This document shows, piece after piece, positions 1 through 7,793 of a stretch of DNA of 58,742 bases. Below the pieces are notes generated by a model. That model did not search any database. It saw nothing but the letters and a program-made list of their open reading frames with translations, and had not been told where the DNA came from. The number at the start of each line of letters is the position of its first letter. Position 1 is the stretch's first letter. A program made the position numbers and the translations under genes. The stretch spans positions 1-58,742 of the forward strand of contig NZ_AUWY01000132.1 of NCBI RefSeq assembly GCF_000447205.1, in the 5' to 3' direction. This DNA is from Sphingobium ummariense RL-3. GTDB taxonomy: Bacteria; Pseudomonadota; Alphaproteobacteria; Sphingomonadales; Sphingomonadaceae.

Positions 1-140
1 TGTAGGCGATTGCAAAGATACTGGCCTCTGCTCGCAAACAGCGCGGATTTCTGCTCAGATTTGCTGACAGCAGGTGGGCCATGCTGCTCACGCTATGCGA
101 CAATGTGCTCGCCATCATCCGCGCCTGCTCGCAAACGGAG
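1..140 (+). repeat. Left terminal inverted repeat with repeated transposase-site motifs
   Basis: Aligned by hand with the reverse complement of 5494-5633, 114 of 140 positions agree with no gap. The core CTGCTCGCAAAC occurs at 28-39 and 125-136, exactly 28 and 125 bases from the end, as in the right copy. Weaker versions (CTGCTCAG, CTGCTCAC, GTGCTCGC) start near 51, 84 and 105. Regularly spaced sites within the ends are usual for Tn7, Tn402 and Tn552 relatives, so these are probably transposase binding sites. Confidence 0.85.
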
Positions 141-226
141 AAGGCCTGTTCTCGCTTTCTGCCAATAGCGAGGAGTGCCGGTGAGCGGTCTGGCAGCGAT
201 CGTTCCCGCCGGGTTTGCCGTAAGCA

Positions 227-796
227 TCAGCGCTCCCACTTCCTCAGGCTAGCAACGGATTGATCGTATAATGCCTGGAGCGAGCCGACCTGATTGTCTC
301 GGAAGTGAATCGTCAGCACGAGATTGTCATACGGCAGATTGGCCGTGCAGAGCCCCGGCCGCGAGCCTCCGCCCATGGCGGAGCAACTCGCCAGCGATGG
401 AGGACGCTTCTGACCTGCTTCGGCTGGCAACTGGTATGTCCAGAAAACACCATCACTTACCTTGCGCAGTGTTCGGCCGCGCCATGAAAGCGGGCGACTT
501 GCGCAGACAGTCGAGTTGACAAGCGCCTCTGTTCCCGCTGCGCGGGCACACATCCGCTTCTTGCTTGCCACGCCCACCAAGTTTCGCTCCGGCAAGCTTG
601 CGCTCGGATTTAGGTAGAACGAGAACCCGTCGCTGGGATCGAGCGCTGGTAGAAAGAACGGCTTATCATTGTCGGATATGTCGTTGGCTCTCGGGATGTC
701 GAAGACTCGTCCCTCCAACCTCCTCTCGGCCGAGGCCGAGCACGCGCTGAGCAAGCTGACGATCGATAAAGAAGCTGCGGTAAGATGCCTGTTCAT
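227..796 (-). CDS. Small lipoprotein of unknown function (transposon cargo)
   Basis: A 189-residue protein with a short N-terminal hydrophobic stretch followed by a lipobox, LLSAC, placing the lipidated cysteine at residue 19. The mature part is soluble and contains about five further cysteines, which could form periplasmic disulfides. I do not recognise a family. It lies between the left transposon end and the transposition genes, on the same strand but 100 bp beyond the ATPase gene, so it is cargo rather than part of the transposition operon. The ATG at 794-796 is used. Confidence 0.7.
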   Translation of the reverse strand: MNRHLTAASLSIVSLLSACSASAERRLEGRVFDIPRANDISDNDKPFFLPALDPSDGFSFYLNPSASLPERNLVGVASKKRMCARAAGTEALVNSTVCASRPLSWRGRTLRKVSDGVFWTYQLPAEAGQKRPPSLASCSAMGGGSRPGLCTANLPYDNLVLTIHFRDNQVGSLQALYDQSVASLRKWER

Positions 797-896
797 GCCG
801 GCAGGCTATGAGAGAAGCGCAACGTCCACAATCGGTGGCACAGACGACATGCGTTGCGTCCGCGTGCGGGAGATACCAAGGCGAGGACAGCCAGTA

Positions 897-1874
897 TCAT
901 ATCGGCACACCGGCTTCGCGGAGCCGCTCGGTCAGGTCGCGGGTGTGTTCGGCGTCCAGCGTTCCGGCGAGGAACGCGCGTATGTCGGACGGCCGGGTGT
1001 TGAGCTGGCTGGCGAGCGCGCCCGCATCGTAACCGTTGCGCGTCAGCGTGGGTTCGAGGTCGTCAATCGCCCGCGACAGCACCTGCTCGACGATCTCGGC
1101 CGTGACGGGCTTGGCAGCGAAGCGGAAGCCCTGCTCGAAGGCGAGTGTCAGGTGCATCTCGATCTGGAGCGGGGTGCGCAGGCGCTCGGCGATGAGGTCG
1201 ATCGCGTCCTCGTTCATCAAGTCGGCAACCTTGACCCCCTCGGCCGCACAGGCGCCGAGCAGCCAGGCAACATAGTCGCGGCGTTCGGCGCCGATGCCCT
1301 CATAGTCGAAGGTGGTCGTGCGGTAGCCGATCTCTTCCATTTGCGGGCGGCGCAGGTCGTTGCGTAGCCGAGGATGGCCGACCAGAAGGACCGACAGCAG
1401 CACGCCGGCATCAGCCACCACCTCCATCAACCGCTTGAGGCCGGTCAGCGTCTTGTGGTGCAGGTCATGCGCCTCGTCGACCACCAGTACGACCGGGCGC
1501 TTGCCCTTGCGCATGATGTCGCGCAGGTCGCGCTCGCGGCGCTCGGCCTGCTTGGGAATCTTCACCTGGGCACGGTCACCGGGCGAGAGATCGTAGAACA
1601 GCGCCTCGATCAGCGAGGGCAACGAGGTGCGGCGCTTGTCGACCGCAAGCGACTTGGCGACGGCGACCTTGCCCGCCCGGGCCAGCTCGTCCTCGATGCG
1701 GCGCAGCAGGTGCGTCTTGCCCGATCCGACCAGGCCGGAGACGACGATCAACCTGCCGGTCTGCACGGCCGCACAGACCTCGCGCACGAGGTTGCGCTGA
1801 TGCTCTGTCTCGAAGTTGCCGACGCCTTGGAACGGGCGGGCGAGCCCGTAGCTGGATTGAACGTCGGCGAGCAT
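897..1874 (-). CDS. AAA+ transposition ATPase (TniB/TnsC/ExeA-like)
   Basis: A 325-residue ATPase that probably selects target DNA and activates the DDE transposase, as TniB, TnsC and MuB do. A Walker A motif, GLVGSGKTHL, lies at residues 47-56 and a Walker B motif, VVLVVDEAHD, at 128-137, followed by AAA+ sensor and lid regions. Its ATG overlaps the transposase stop codon as TGATG, so the two are translationally coupled. Size fits TniB and Tn552 p271. No TniQ-like partner is present. Confidence 0.88.
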   Translation of the reverse strand: MLADVQSSYGLARPFQGVGNFETEHQRNLVREVCAAVQTGRLIVVSGLVGSGKTHLLRRIEDELARAGKVAVAKSLAVDKRRTSLPSLIEALFYDLSPGDRAQVKIPKQAERRERDLRDIMRKGKRPVVLVVDEAHDLHHKTLTGLKRLMEVVADAGVLLSVLLVGHPRLRNDLRRPQMEEIGYRTTTFDYEGIGAERRDYVAWLLGACAAEGVKVADLMNEDAIDLIAERLRTPLQIEMHLTLAFEQGFRFAAKPVTAEIVEQVLSRAIDDLEPTLTRNGYDAGALASQLNTRPSDIRAFLAGTLDAEHTRDLTERLREAGVPI

Positions 1875-3526
1875 CAGCTTGTCCCCCGTCTTGACTGGAA
1901 CCGCTCTCGGATGCGGTCAGCGATGATGGTCTTGTCGAGCGTTTCGCCCAGCAGCGCGTCGATGAAGGCGCGGTCTGCCTCAGGCAGCGAGCCGAGCGGT
2001 CGCCGGAGCTGGTCGACGATGGCGTGGCGCGCCGCGAGCCCGGTCGGGTATGCCGTCTCGACCGCCGGCTCCGGAAAAGGTGTTTGCCGCACCGCGAGCC
2101 CTGCGGTGGAGGGCGGCAGCGACGGCAGCGGCCGGTCGCCGCCCGTCACGGTCGCGCGGGGCAGCCCCAGCTGGTCAGCGAGCCGGACCACCTTGTCGAG
2201 CCGCTCCTCGGCGCGGCTCTTCTGATACTTGCGATAGCGGTAGAGCGGCACGGCGCCGCGCGACGGCTCGTAAGGGCCATGCCGCTTGCCGTCATGCTCC
2301 ACGAAGAGCTGCTGGTCGAACAGCCCCCAGAGCAGCGTCACCGTCTCGCCGGCGAGCTCGGGCTCGACCTCGTAGGAAGCGCCCTCAACCGAGACGGTCG
2401 CGTCGCCCGCAACGGTGCGCCGCTCGGGCTCACGAGCGAAGGCGCAGAACCGCTCCCATGAACACATGGCCCGCACGCCATCGCCGGGCAGGTGCCGCAG
2501 CCAGTGCTCGATCCGCGCGTGTGGCTCGGAACGATGGTCGCCGTTGTTGTAGGTGACCAGCGCACGCCGCATCCACAGATTGGCTTCCGCCTCGTCCTTG
2601 GGTTTGTGGAAGTGGTACAACGTCTCGTGCACCTCCTTCACCGTGCGGAACGGCCGCTCGACCTTGCCCTTGGCGCGGGCCGCGGTGTGCCGGTCGTCGG
2701 CCTTCGGCGGCAGATGGGTGAGGACGCGCACGCCGAGGCTGCCCATCACCGACTGGAACACGCGCGACCGGCTGACCGGGCCGTTGTCCATGTAGATCGT
2801 GACCGGCAGGCCCTGGAACGGCAGTTCGGGCTCAGGCTTGGCGGCGAAGGCGTTGAATAGAAAGCGCAGCGCGGACTCGGCATCCTCGCCATAGACGCTG
2901 CGATATTCCTGGTAGACCACGCCCGAGCAGTCATCGACGGCCGAGAACAGCATCAGCGTGGGTTTGCCGCGACCCTGCTCGATCCAGAGCGGCGCCTCGA
3001 CCTGCTTGAGGTCGGACGGGCTCATGTCGAAGTGCCACAGCTCGTTGGATCGCCGCGCCTGAAAACGAACGGCTGCGTGGGGGCGGGTCACGCGGGCATA
3101 GTCCAGCCCTGATGAGCGGAGCAGCCGGTCGATGGTCGCCCGCTTCAGCAGGCCGGGTGCTACCTTGACCAGGCCCTCCGGCGTCTCGACGCCATCGGTT
3201 TCCAGGAACTCGATGGCGCGGGCGGTCGAAACGTGCCGGCCCTTCTTGTTGGTGGTCCTGATCTTCAGTGCGGCGACGATCTCGGCGTAGCGCTCCATCT
3301 CGGCCTGCGGGGCAACCCGCGTCGCACCATGGTCGGACCGGCGCACCGACTTGGGGCGGTTCAGCTCGCGCAACGCCCGGTAAAGGGTCCAGATGGAGAT
3401 GCCATAGGCCTCGGCCGCACGGGCGATGATCTCGGTGCGACCGGGGTCGCGTGGGGGCAACAGCGACAACCGTCGGCGAAGATCGATCAGCGCCTCTCCA
3501 GGCGGTCGCTTCGCCCGGTCAGCCAT
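1874..3526 (-). CDS. DDE transposase (TniA / Tn552-type, rve domain)
   Basis: A 550-residue transposase that would cut and join transposon ends. It has an N-terminal helix-turn-helix region (residues ~35-60), then an rve/RNase H-like core with D167 in HFDMS, D247 in YMDNG and E290 in GKVER, then a Mu-C-like C-terminal part. I chose the ATG at 3526 because it overlaps the resolvase stop as ATGGCTGA, a coupling arrangement. A longer reading from 3577 would put 17 extra residues inside the resolvase gene. It could also be filed under IS481-like integrases. Confidence 0.88.
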   Translation of the reverse strand: MADRAKRPPGEALIDLRRRLSLLPPRDPGRTEIIARAAEAYGISIWTLYRALRELNRPKSVRRSDHGATRVAPQAEMERYAEIVAALKIRTTNKKGRHVSTARAIEFLETDGVETPEGLVKVAPGLLKRATIDRLLRSSGLDYARVTRPHAAVRFQARRSNELWHFDMSPSDLKQVEAPLWIEQGRGKPTLMLFSAVDDCSGVVYQEYRSVYGEDAESALRFLFNAFAAKPEPELPFQGLPVTIYMDNGPVSRSRVFQSVMGSLGVRVLTHLPPKADDRHTAARAKGKVERPFRTVKEVHETLYHFHKPKDEAEANLWMRRALVTYNNGDHRSEPHARIEHWLRHLPGDGVRAMCSWERFCAFAREPERRTVAGDATVSVEGASYEVEPELAGETVTLLWGLFDQQLFVEHDGKRHGPYEPSRGAVPLYRYRKYQKSRAEERLDKVVRLADQLGLPRATVTGGDRPLPSLPPSTAGLAVRQTPFPEPAVETAYPTGLAARHAIVDQLRRPLGSLPEADRAFIDALLGETLDKTIIADRIRERFQSRRGTS

Positions 3527-4115
3527 GGGCTGTTGCAGCCTCCTTGATCGATGCACCGCTGCCGCGCTTGCCTGCATAGCGATAGAGGGTCGCGACCGAC
3601 ACGCCCATGCGCTTGGCGATGTCGCGCACCGGCAACGTGCCCTCCTTCATCATCGCCCGTGCCGCGGCGACGTCGCTCGGGCGCATTGCCGATGGGCGGC
3701 CACCCTTGCGACCCTGCCGGCGCGCCTCCACTAGCCCCGCGGTAGTTCGCTCGCGGATCAGGGCACGCTCGAACTGCGCGATGGCGCCGAACACGTGAAA
3801 GGTGAGCATGCCACCCGGCGTTGTCGTGTCGATGCTCTCGGTCAGCGACACCAGCCCGATCTTCTCGCGCTCCAGATCCTCGGCCGTGGCGATCAACTTC
3901 TTGAGCGAGCGGGCGAGGCGGTCGAGCTTCCAAACAACCAGCGTGTCGCCTGCGCGCAGCACGTCTTCCAGAATGCGCGCCAGTTCGGGCCGGTCATCGC
4001 GCGCGCCCGACGCCTTTTCGGTGAACACCCGCTCGCAGCCGGCCCGCCGCAGCGCATCGAGCTGGAGCTCGGGGTTCTGGTCGCTGGTGCTGACCCTGGC
4101 ATAGCCGACCCGCAT
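3519..4115 (-). CDS. Serine resolvase of the transposon (TniR/BinL-like)
   Basis: A 198-residue small serine recombinase that would resolve cointegrates at a res site. The start RVGYARVSTSDQN carries the catalytic serine at residue 9. KLDRLARSLKKL and the long E helix with FERALIRERT follow, and the last ~45 residues hold a Hin/resolvase helix-turn-helix (MGVSVATLYRYAG). It is the first gene of the transposition operon and overlaps the transposase start. Full length for the family. Confidence 0.93.
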   Translation of the reverse strand: MRVGYARVSTSDQNPELQLDALRRAGCERVFTEKASGARDDRPELARILEDVLRAGDTLVVWKLDRLARSLKKLIATAEDLEREKIGLVSLTESIDTTTPGGMLTFHVFGAIAQFERALIRERTTAGLVEARRQGRKGGRPSAMRPSDVAAARAMMKEGTLPVRDIAKRMGVSVATLYRYAGKRGSGASIKEAATAHG

Positions 4116-4280
4116 GAGCGTCTGATCTTCTCCAAACTCGTGCGGGGCATACCGTTTTGCGACGCGGGTTTCCAGAACAGTTTTGACAAAGTGCGGCCCG
4201 CAGATTTACGTTGCCGGCCCAGCAAGGCGATCGGCTCGTCAGAAACGGTCGTTTTGCAGAACCGCTGAGGAGCCGGGTTC
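4116..4280. other. Resolvase leader, probable res region
   Basis: This 165-bp gap separates the resolvase start (minus) from the first plus-strand cargo gene. It contains GC-poor patches and two similar stretches, CGTTTTGCGACG near 4150 and TCGTTTTGCAGA near 4249, which could be parts of res subsites. Serine resolvases of this type normally act directly upstream of their own gene, so placing res here is inference. It must also hold promoters for both directions. Confidence 0.4.
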
Positions 4281-4973
4281 ATGCAGGTGCTCGATACGGT
4301 TGGCTGGGTCGGTGATGGCGACGACACCGACTTCTTCCTCGCAATCGAGCGCACCTTCGATCTGCGCCTGCGCTCGAACCTGCCTTGGACAACGTTCGGC
4401 GAGGTGCGTGACCATGTCGTCGCGCATGTCGCAGCCTACAGCGGGGGCGGCACGACATGCGCCACGCAGATGACGTTCTACAGGCTTCGACGCGCGCTCG
4501 GGCTTGGCCGGCACGTCGGGCCGGATGCGCCGTTGGCGCCGCTGATCGGTGGGAAGCTGCGCCAAGCGTTCAGCGACCTGGAAGCCGATACCGACCTCAA
4601 GATGCCGGCGACGCGAGCCGGATGGCTTGGGATTGTCAGTGGTCTCTGCTTCGCTGTCGCGGTCGCGATCCTCGCCTTCACGACGCTGGCACCTCCCCTT
4701 CGCATCTTCGCTGCTGGAGCGAGCGCCTACGCGGGGCTATGGTTACGGCACCTCGACCGCCGGCGATTACCTCGGAGGTGCGACACTATCGGCGATCTCG
4801 CCCGACTGGTCACGGAGCAGAACCGTGGCAGGCTTGCCCGCGACGGCGCGCGCCTCACCGCCCCCGAGATTTGGCGGATCATCCAGCAACTGGCCGCCGA
4901 GGAGAGCGGGATCGACCCCGATCTGATTGGGTCGGAAACGACCTTCTTCCGAGCCAAAGTGCGAGCAGCCTGA
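4281..4973 (+). CDS. Membrane protein with acyl-carrier-like segments (cargo)
   Basis: A 230-residue protein preceded by AGGAG at a good distance. Residues ~11-52 read like the second half of an acyl carrier protein (acidic start, AIERTFDLRL, then TFGEVRDHVVAHV). Two membrane helices follow at ~115-135 and 140-156. The C-terminal part again looks carrier-like (TIGDLARLV and EIWRIIQQLAAEESGIDPD). No DSL/DSx serine for phosphopantetheine is present, so it should not carry acyl groups. Function unknown; the carrier resemblance is by eye only. Confidence 0.7.
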   Translation: MQVLDTVGWVGDGDDTDFFLAIERTFDLRLRSNLPWTTFGEVRDHVVAHVAAYSGGGTTCATQMTFYRLRRALGLGRHVGPDAPLAPLIGGKLRQAFSDLEADTDLKMPATRAGWLGIVSGLCFAVAVAILAFTTLAPPLRIFAAGASAYAGLWLRHLDRRRLPRRCDTIGDLARLVTEQNRGRLARDGARLTAPEIWRIIQQLAAEESGIDPDLIGSETTFFRAKVRAA

Positions 4974-5001
4974 TCAATGGCTTACTGGATTGCATAGATT
5001 G

Positions 5002-5454
5002 ATGCCGAGACACGGGACATTGCGTGGCGTCGGACTGACGGCTTTGGGTGCCGTTGTCGTCGCAGGCTCTTTCGTCGCTCTCGGATTGCGACCGGATGGG
5101 ATCGCCAGCTACTATCGCGATACGCTGACTCCGGCAGGGTTTGCCATTTGGTTCTGCGGCTTCGTAGCCGCCACACTCGCTCCACCCGCCATAGCTGTAC
5201 TCTGCTGGTTTGGCGCCATGCGGTTCCGCTACGGGTGGCTTCTCCACATCCTGCTTGTTCCTGCCACCTACGCCGCTGTGCGAGGATCAATCGCGCTCAT
5301 GCTCGCGGTAGCAAGTGAGCCGGACAGCGATGGCCCAACGAGATGGGCTACCGATCCAGCAGTGATGCTGATGGTGGTTTGCCCCATCGTGTACTTTCTG
5401 ATCTTGGGTTCCACAAAGCTGCGTGAGCATCGCGCATCAGCAAATGACTGCTAA
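5002..5454 (+). CDS. Four-helix inner membrane protein (cargo)
   Basis: About 150 residues with roughly four hydrophobic helices and a short charged C-terminus, no recognised family. The ATG at 5002 is preferred over an upstream in-frame start at 4927, which would overlap the preceding gene by ~45 bp and add a charged non-membrane stretch. It follows the carrier-like membrane protein by 28 bp in the same direction and ends just before the right transposon end, so the two probably form a cargo pair. Confidence 0.6.
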   Translation: MPRHGTLRGVGLTALGAVVVAGSFVALGLRPDGIASYYRDTLTPAGFAIWFCGFVAATLAPPAIAVLCWFGAMRFRYGWLLHILLVPATYAAVRGSIALMLAVASEPDSDGPTRWATDPAVMLMVVCPIVYFLILGSTKLREHRASANDC

Positions 5455-5493
5455 TCTCGACTTTGTAGTTGGCAGATACCATGAGCGGCCCTT

Positions 5494-5633
5494 TGCCGTT
5501 TGCGAGCAGACGCGGATGATGGCGAGCACATTGTCGGATAGCGTGAGCAGCATAGTCGGCTCGTTGTCAGGTAATCTGGGCAGGAAAAGGCGCTGTTTGC
5601 GAGCAGAAGCTGCTACGGTTGCAAGCGCCTACA
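5494..5633 (-). repeat. Right terminal inverted repeat of the transposon
   Basis: Inverted counterpart of 1-140. GTTTGCGAGCAG occurs at 5595-5606 and 5498-5509, exactly mirroring the left-end sites. The inner ~57 bp is the best conserved part, with two mismatches. The element ends at the ACA at 5631-5633. Confidence 0.85.
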
Positions 5634-5657
5634 CCTAGCCAGAAGGACGCGAACACG

Positions 5658-5915
5658 ATGCCAACCATATACCTGAAACGAACATCGCCGTTGATGGCCC
5701 AGCTCGGGGCCAACATCGCTCGCGAACTAAAGAAACTAGGCATAACTCAAGGGGAGTTGTCCGAACGCTCGGGCGTTGCGGCGTCACATATTTCATACAT
5801 GGTGCGCGGACATGGTAATCCAACGCTTGCTACCTTGGAGAGCCTTGCCGATGCTTTCGGATTATCGGCTGTCGAATTATTGGCAGCGGATAGCACTTCC
5901 CGCGACAAGTCCTGA
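5658..5915 (+). CDS. XRE-family DNA-binding protein
   Basis: An 85-residue protein made almost entirely of a Cro/CI helix-turn-helix (residues ~15-75; LGITQGELSERSGVAASHIS, then GNPTLATLESLADAFG). It is probably a small repressor. The ATG at 5658 follows AGAAGGA. A longer in-frame start would lie inside the transposon. The transposon ends only 24 bp upstream of the start codon, so the original promoter has been cut away or replaced. Confidence 0.85.
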   Translation: MPTIYLKRTSPLMAQLGANIARELKKLGITQGELSERSGVAASHISYMVRGHGNPTLATLESLADAFGLSAVELLAADSTSRDKS

Positions 5916-5947
5916 AAGGCAGTCGCTTTATTTGATCGGAACAATCT

Positions 5948-6208
5948 ATGTCCAGTAACCCGCCCCGCGAATTTGACCGACTGCTACAAGATGCGCCGCT
6001 GGTGCGGGCAATGGGGGGAGCACTCTCGATGTTTGCCACGCTGCTTGCGCGTCAAGGCATTGTCGAGGCGAGCGAGGTTGCAAACTTGCTGGGTATCTAT
6101 GCGGTCGCCACAAGCGAAGTCGATAATGAAGAGGGCATGATCTTGGGATGCTGGGCAGCTATGATCCGCGACGTGGCGGAGCAACAGCGCACATCTGCTC
6201 GCAAATAG
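5948..6208 (+). CDS. Hypothetical protein downstream of the XRE regulator
   Basis: An 86-residue, mostly helical, weakly acidic protein of no recognised family. It lies 32 bp after the regulator on the same strand and may be its partner. The last codons run over CTGCTCGCAAAT (6194-6205), close to the core motif of the transposon ends next door. Confidence 0.55.
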   Translation: MSSNPPREFDRLLQDAPLVRAMGGALSMFATLLARQGIVEASEVANLLGIYAVATSEVDNEEGMILGCWAAMIRDVAEQQRTSARK

Positions 6209-6225
6209 CCCCGGCGCGCACGGCG

Positions 6226-6465
6226 CTAGCCGTGAGCCGCTTCGATCTTCTGGGCAAGCTCGGCCAGGTGATCGGAATCAAGTAGATCCTCGGCGGTAAG
6301 ATCGGCCGCGAAAAACTCGCTTCCGCTGGGTGGCGCGCGATCGGCGGCGAAAGCGGCCAGATAGGGCCGCGCCTCGTCCGTGGCGATCCAGCGCCAGAAA
6401 GCATTGCCCTGGCCGAATAAACCGCTCTCGAACATATCGAGCCGTGCTTGTGCGAAGTCGGTCAA
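6226..6465 (-). CDS. Small acidic hypothetical protein
   Basis: About 79 residues starting from a TTG at 6465, chosen because AGGAG lies 7 bases upstream. An ATG further in at 6435 lacks a ribosome site. The protein is acidic with aromatic residues (GNAFWRWIATDEARPYLAAF) and no recognised domain. It is the last gene of the minus-strand block and follows a strong terminator, so it needs its own promoter. Confidence 0.55.
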   Translation of the reverse strand: MTDFAQARLDMFESGLFGQGNAFWRWIATDEARPYLAAFAADRAPPSGSEFFAADLTAEDLLDSDHLAELAQKIEAAHG

Positions 6466-6496
6466 TTTGCGTCTCCTGACAATCAGTCGGTTCGGC

Positions 6497-6524
6497 AAAA
6501 AAAGGGAGGCCGAAGCCTCCCTTT
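6497..6524 (-). terminator. Intrinsic terminator after the 6528-6749 gene
   Basis: On the minus strand a perfect 10-bp stem, AAAGGGAGGC with GCCTCCCTTT, closes a TTCG tetraloop and runs into a T tract. It starts four bases past the stop codon of the upstream gene. Confidence 0.9.
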
Positions 6525-6527
6525 GTC

Positions 6528-6749
6528 TTACTGGAACAGTTTGATGAAAGCGGGCGCGAGGCCGATGACTGCGAGGACGAAACCGACGCTGCCGATGACC
6601 CAAGTTTGTGCCGTCAGCTTGCTTTCGATTCCCTTGTTCGCCTCCTGAACCTTCACGGCGATATACTCCTCAATAGCCTCTACAACTTCCGCTGCGGCGT
6701 CGTCGGACAGATTAGCCGCTTTCAGTGCTCTAAACAATTTGATGTGCAT
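6528..6749 (-). CDS. Small coiled-coil protein with a C-terminal membrane helix
   Basis: A 73-residue protein. Residues 1-45 form an amphipathic, coiled-coil-prone helix (LSDDAAAEVVEAIEEYIAV) and residues ~50-70 a single membrane helix, the layout of DUF1640-like small proteins. The ATG at 6749 is preceded by GAAGGAGAACC. A copy of an 83-bp repeat sits 58 bp upstream. The gene ends at a strong terminator, so it is a single transcription unit. Confidence 0.7.
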   Translation of the reverse strand: MHIKLFRALKAANLSDDAAAEVVEAIEEYIAVKVQEANKGIESKLTAQTWVIGSVGFVLAVIGLAPAFIKLFQ

Positions 6750-6806
6750 CCGGTTCTCCTTCTCGTTGGTGACGGGAGACACCCGGCATGGGCACCGGCG
6801 CCGGCT

Positions 6807-6889
6807 GTCAGGGACCGCGAAGCGGCCGCGGTAGCGGGCGGTGGGGGAGCCGATTTGCGCAGCAAATTGGGGGAACCGCCGATCCTTGA
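6807..6889 (-). repeat. Leader repeat C, copy 1 (83 bp)
   Basis: Matches 10055-10137 over 83 bp with one mismatch that I can see. It lies 58 bp upstream of the 6749 start, the same distance and orientation as copy 2 to its gene. It contains self-complementary stretches around GCGAAGCGGCCGC and GATTTGCGCAGCAAATTG. The rest of the 6750-7046 gap holds only the terminator of the next gene. Confidence 0.85.
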
Positions 6890-7017
6890 AAGCTGGCGCG
6901 CACCCATGCCAAAATGCCACGACACACAGAGAGAAGAGATTGCGCGGGGCGGGGTTCGATGCCCCGTCCCGCGCTCTGCATGGCACCGAGATCATCGGTT
7001 TCGCCCAGCGGGCGAAA

Positions 7018-7040
7018 AGGGGCGGGCTAAGCCCGCCCCT
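7018..7040 (-). terminator. Intrinsic terminator of the IS66-split gene
   Basis: Minus-strand stem AGGGGCGGGC / GCCCGCCCCT with a TTA loop followed by TTTC, seven bases past the stop codon at 7047. Confidence 0.8.
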
Positions 7041-7331
7041 CCGGCGTCAGCCGGATTGGCCGCGCTTCGCCTTGGCCGCCAGCACGACCGCGACGACTTG
7101 CGGATAGACGCATTCGCCGCGCTCGATGTTGCGGATGCCGGGGCCGTCGAGCACGTCCTTGATACGGTCCTCGATGATCTGGCCCAGCTCGGCCGCAACC
7201 GCCTCGATGTCAGCACTCGTCTTGCCGATAAACATCGGGTCTTTCGGCCACATGGTAAGCGGTCAAAATCCCCCACATTCTCATGATTTTGCGATTTGGT
7301 AGGTGTTGAGCCTTGCATTTGCGAGGTGGTG

Positions 7332-7793
7332 ATGAGTGGTGATTTCGAAACCAGTTTCGAAACTGAAAGGGGTGGGAGGGCAGGCAAGGCCGAGCGTCTT
7401 GACGTCATTCCCTTGTCGAATGGCAACCGTGGGTGGACGCCTGCGGCGAAGGCGCGGATCATCGAGGAGAGTTTCAAGCAGGGCGCGAATGTGGCCGAGG
7501 TAGCCCGGCGTCATGGCATGCTCCCGCAACAGCTTTATAACTGGCGAGGGCGTTTCCGGGAACGGGCCGAGGGGATGGGCTTTGTTCCCGCGGTGATCGA
7601 AAGCCCGCCGGCACCTCCCGTACCGTCGCCATCTTCTGGGCCACCGGCGCCTGCAGTGTCATCGTTGCCCGCGAGTTCGAGGAGTGGCGGTGAGATTATT
7701 ATCGAGACCCGCGGGCTGTCGATCCGCATCCCGTCCGACGTGGATGCCGACCATATCGAGCGGGTGCTCCTGGCCGCGCAGGTGAACACATGA
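7332..7793 (+). CDS. tnpA: IS66 TnpA accessory protein
   Basis: A 153-residue IS66 OrfA with a Tn3/IS3-like helix-turn-helix in the first ~70 residues (WTPAAKARIIEESF, then VAEVARRHGMLPQQLYNWRG) and a proline-rich linker before a conserved C-terminal segment. The ATG at 7332 gives the usual start; an upstream frame adds 12 residues close to the element end. It overlaps tnpB by ATGA. Confidence 0.93.
   Translation: MSGDFETSFETERGGRAGKAERLDVIPLSNGNRGWTPAAKARIIEESFKQGANVAEVARRHGMLPQQLYNWRGRFRERAEGMGFVPAVIESPPAPPVPSPSSGPPAPAVSSLPASSRSGGEIIIETRGLSIRIPSDVDADHIERVLLAAQVNT

Larger units (their letters stand above)
1..5633. mobile_element. Complete Tn552/Tn402-like transposon with long inverted ends
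   Basis: The first and last ~140 bp are inverted copies, starting TGTAGGCG and ending CGCCTACA, the TGT...ACA form of Mu/Tn7/Tn552-type DDE elements. Inside, on the minus strand, lie a serine resolvase, a DDE integrase-type transposase and an AAA+ ATPase in overlapping order. Cargo is a lipoprotein gene at the left and two plus-strand membrane-protein genes at the right. Resolvase, transposase and ATPase without TniQ recalls staphylococcal Tn552 more than Tn5053/Tn402. The five bases after the right end are CCTAG; the left flank lies outside the window, so a target duplication cannot be tested. Confidence 0.88.

Noticed and set aside
669..2225. Long open frames on the plus strand opposite the transposition genes (up to ~280 codons); similar ones opposite the parB-like gene (20418-21479) and merA (43112-44080).
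   Set aside because: High GC keeps antisense frames open. They lack ribosome sites and protein-like composition and lie fully opposite well-supported genes.
897..4115. Calling the first element Tn7-like or a full Tn5053 relative.
   Set aside because: No TniQ/TnsD or TnsA homologue is present. Resolvase, DDE and ATPase alone fit Tn552 better.
6194..6205. CTGCTCGCAAAT, close to the transposon-end motif, 560 bp outside the transposon.
   Set aside because: Single copy, one mismatch, no second end or TGT terminus nearby. Probably chance, or at most an old remnant.
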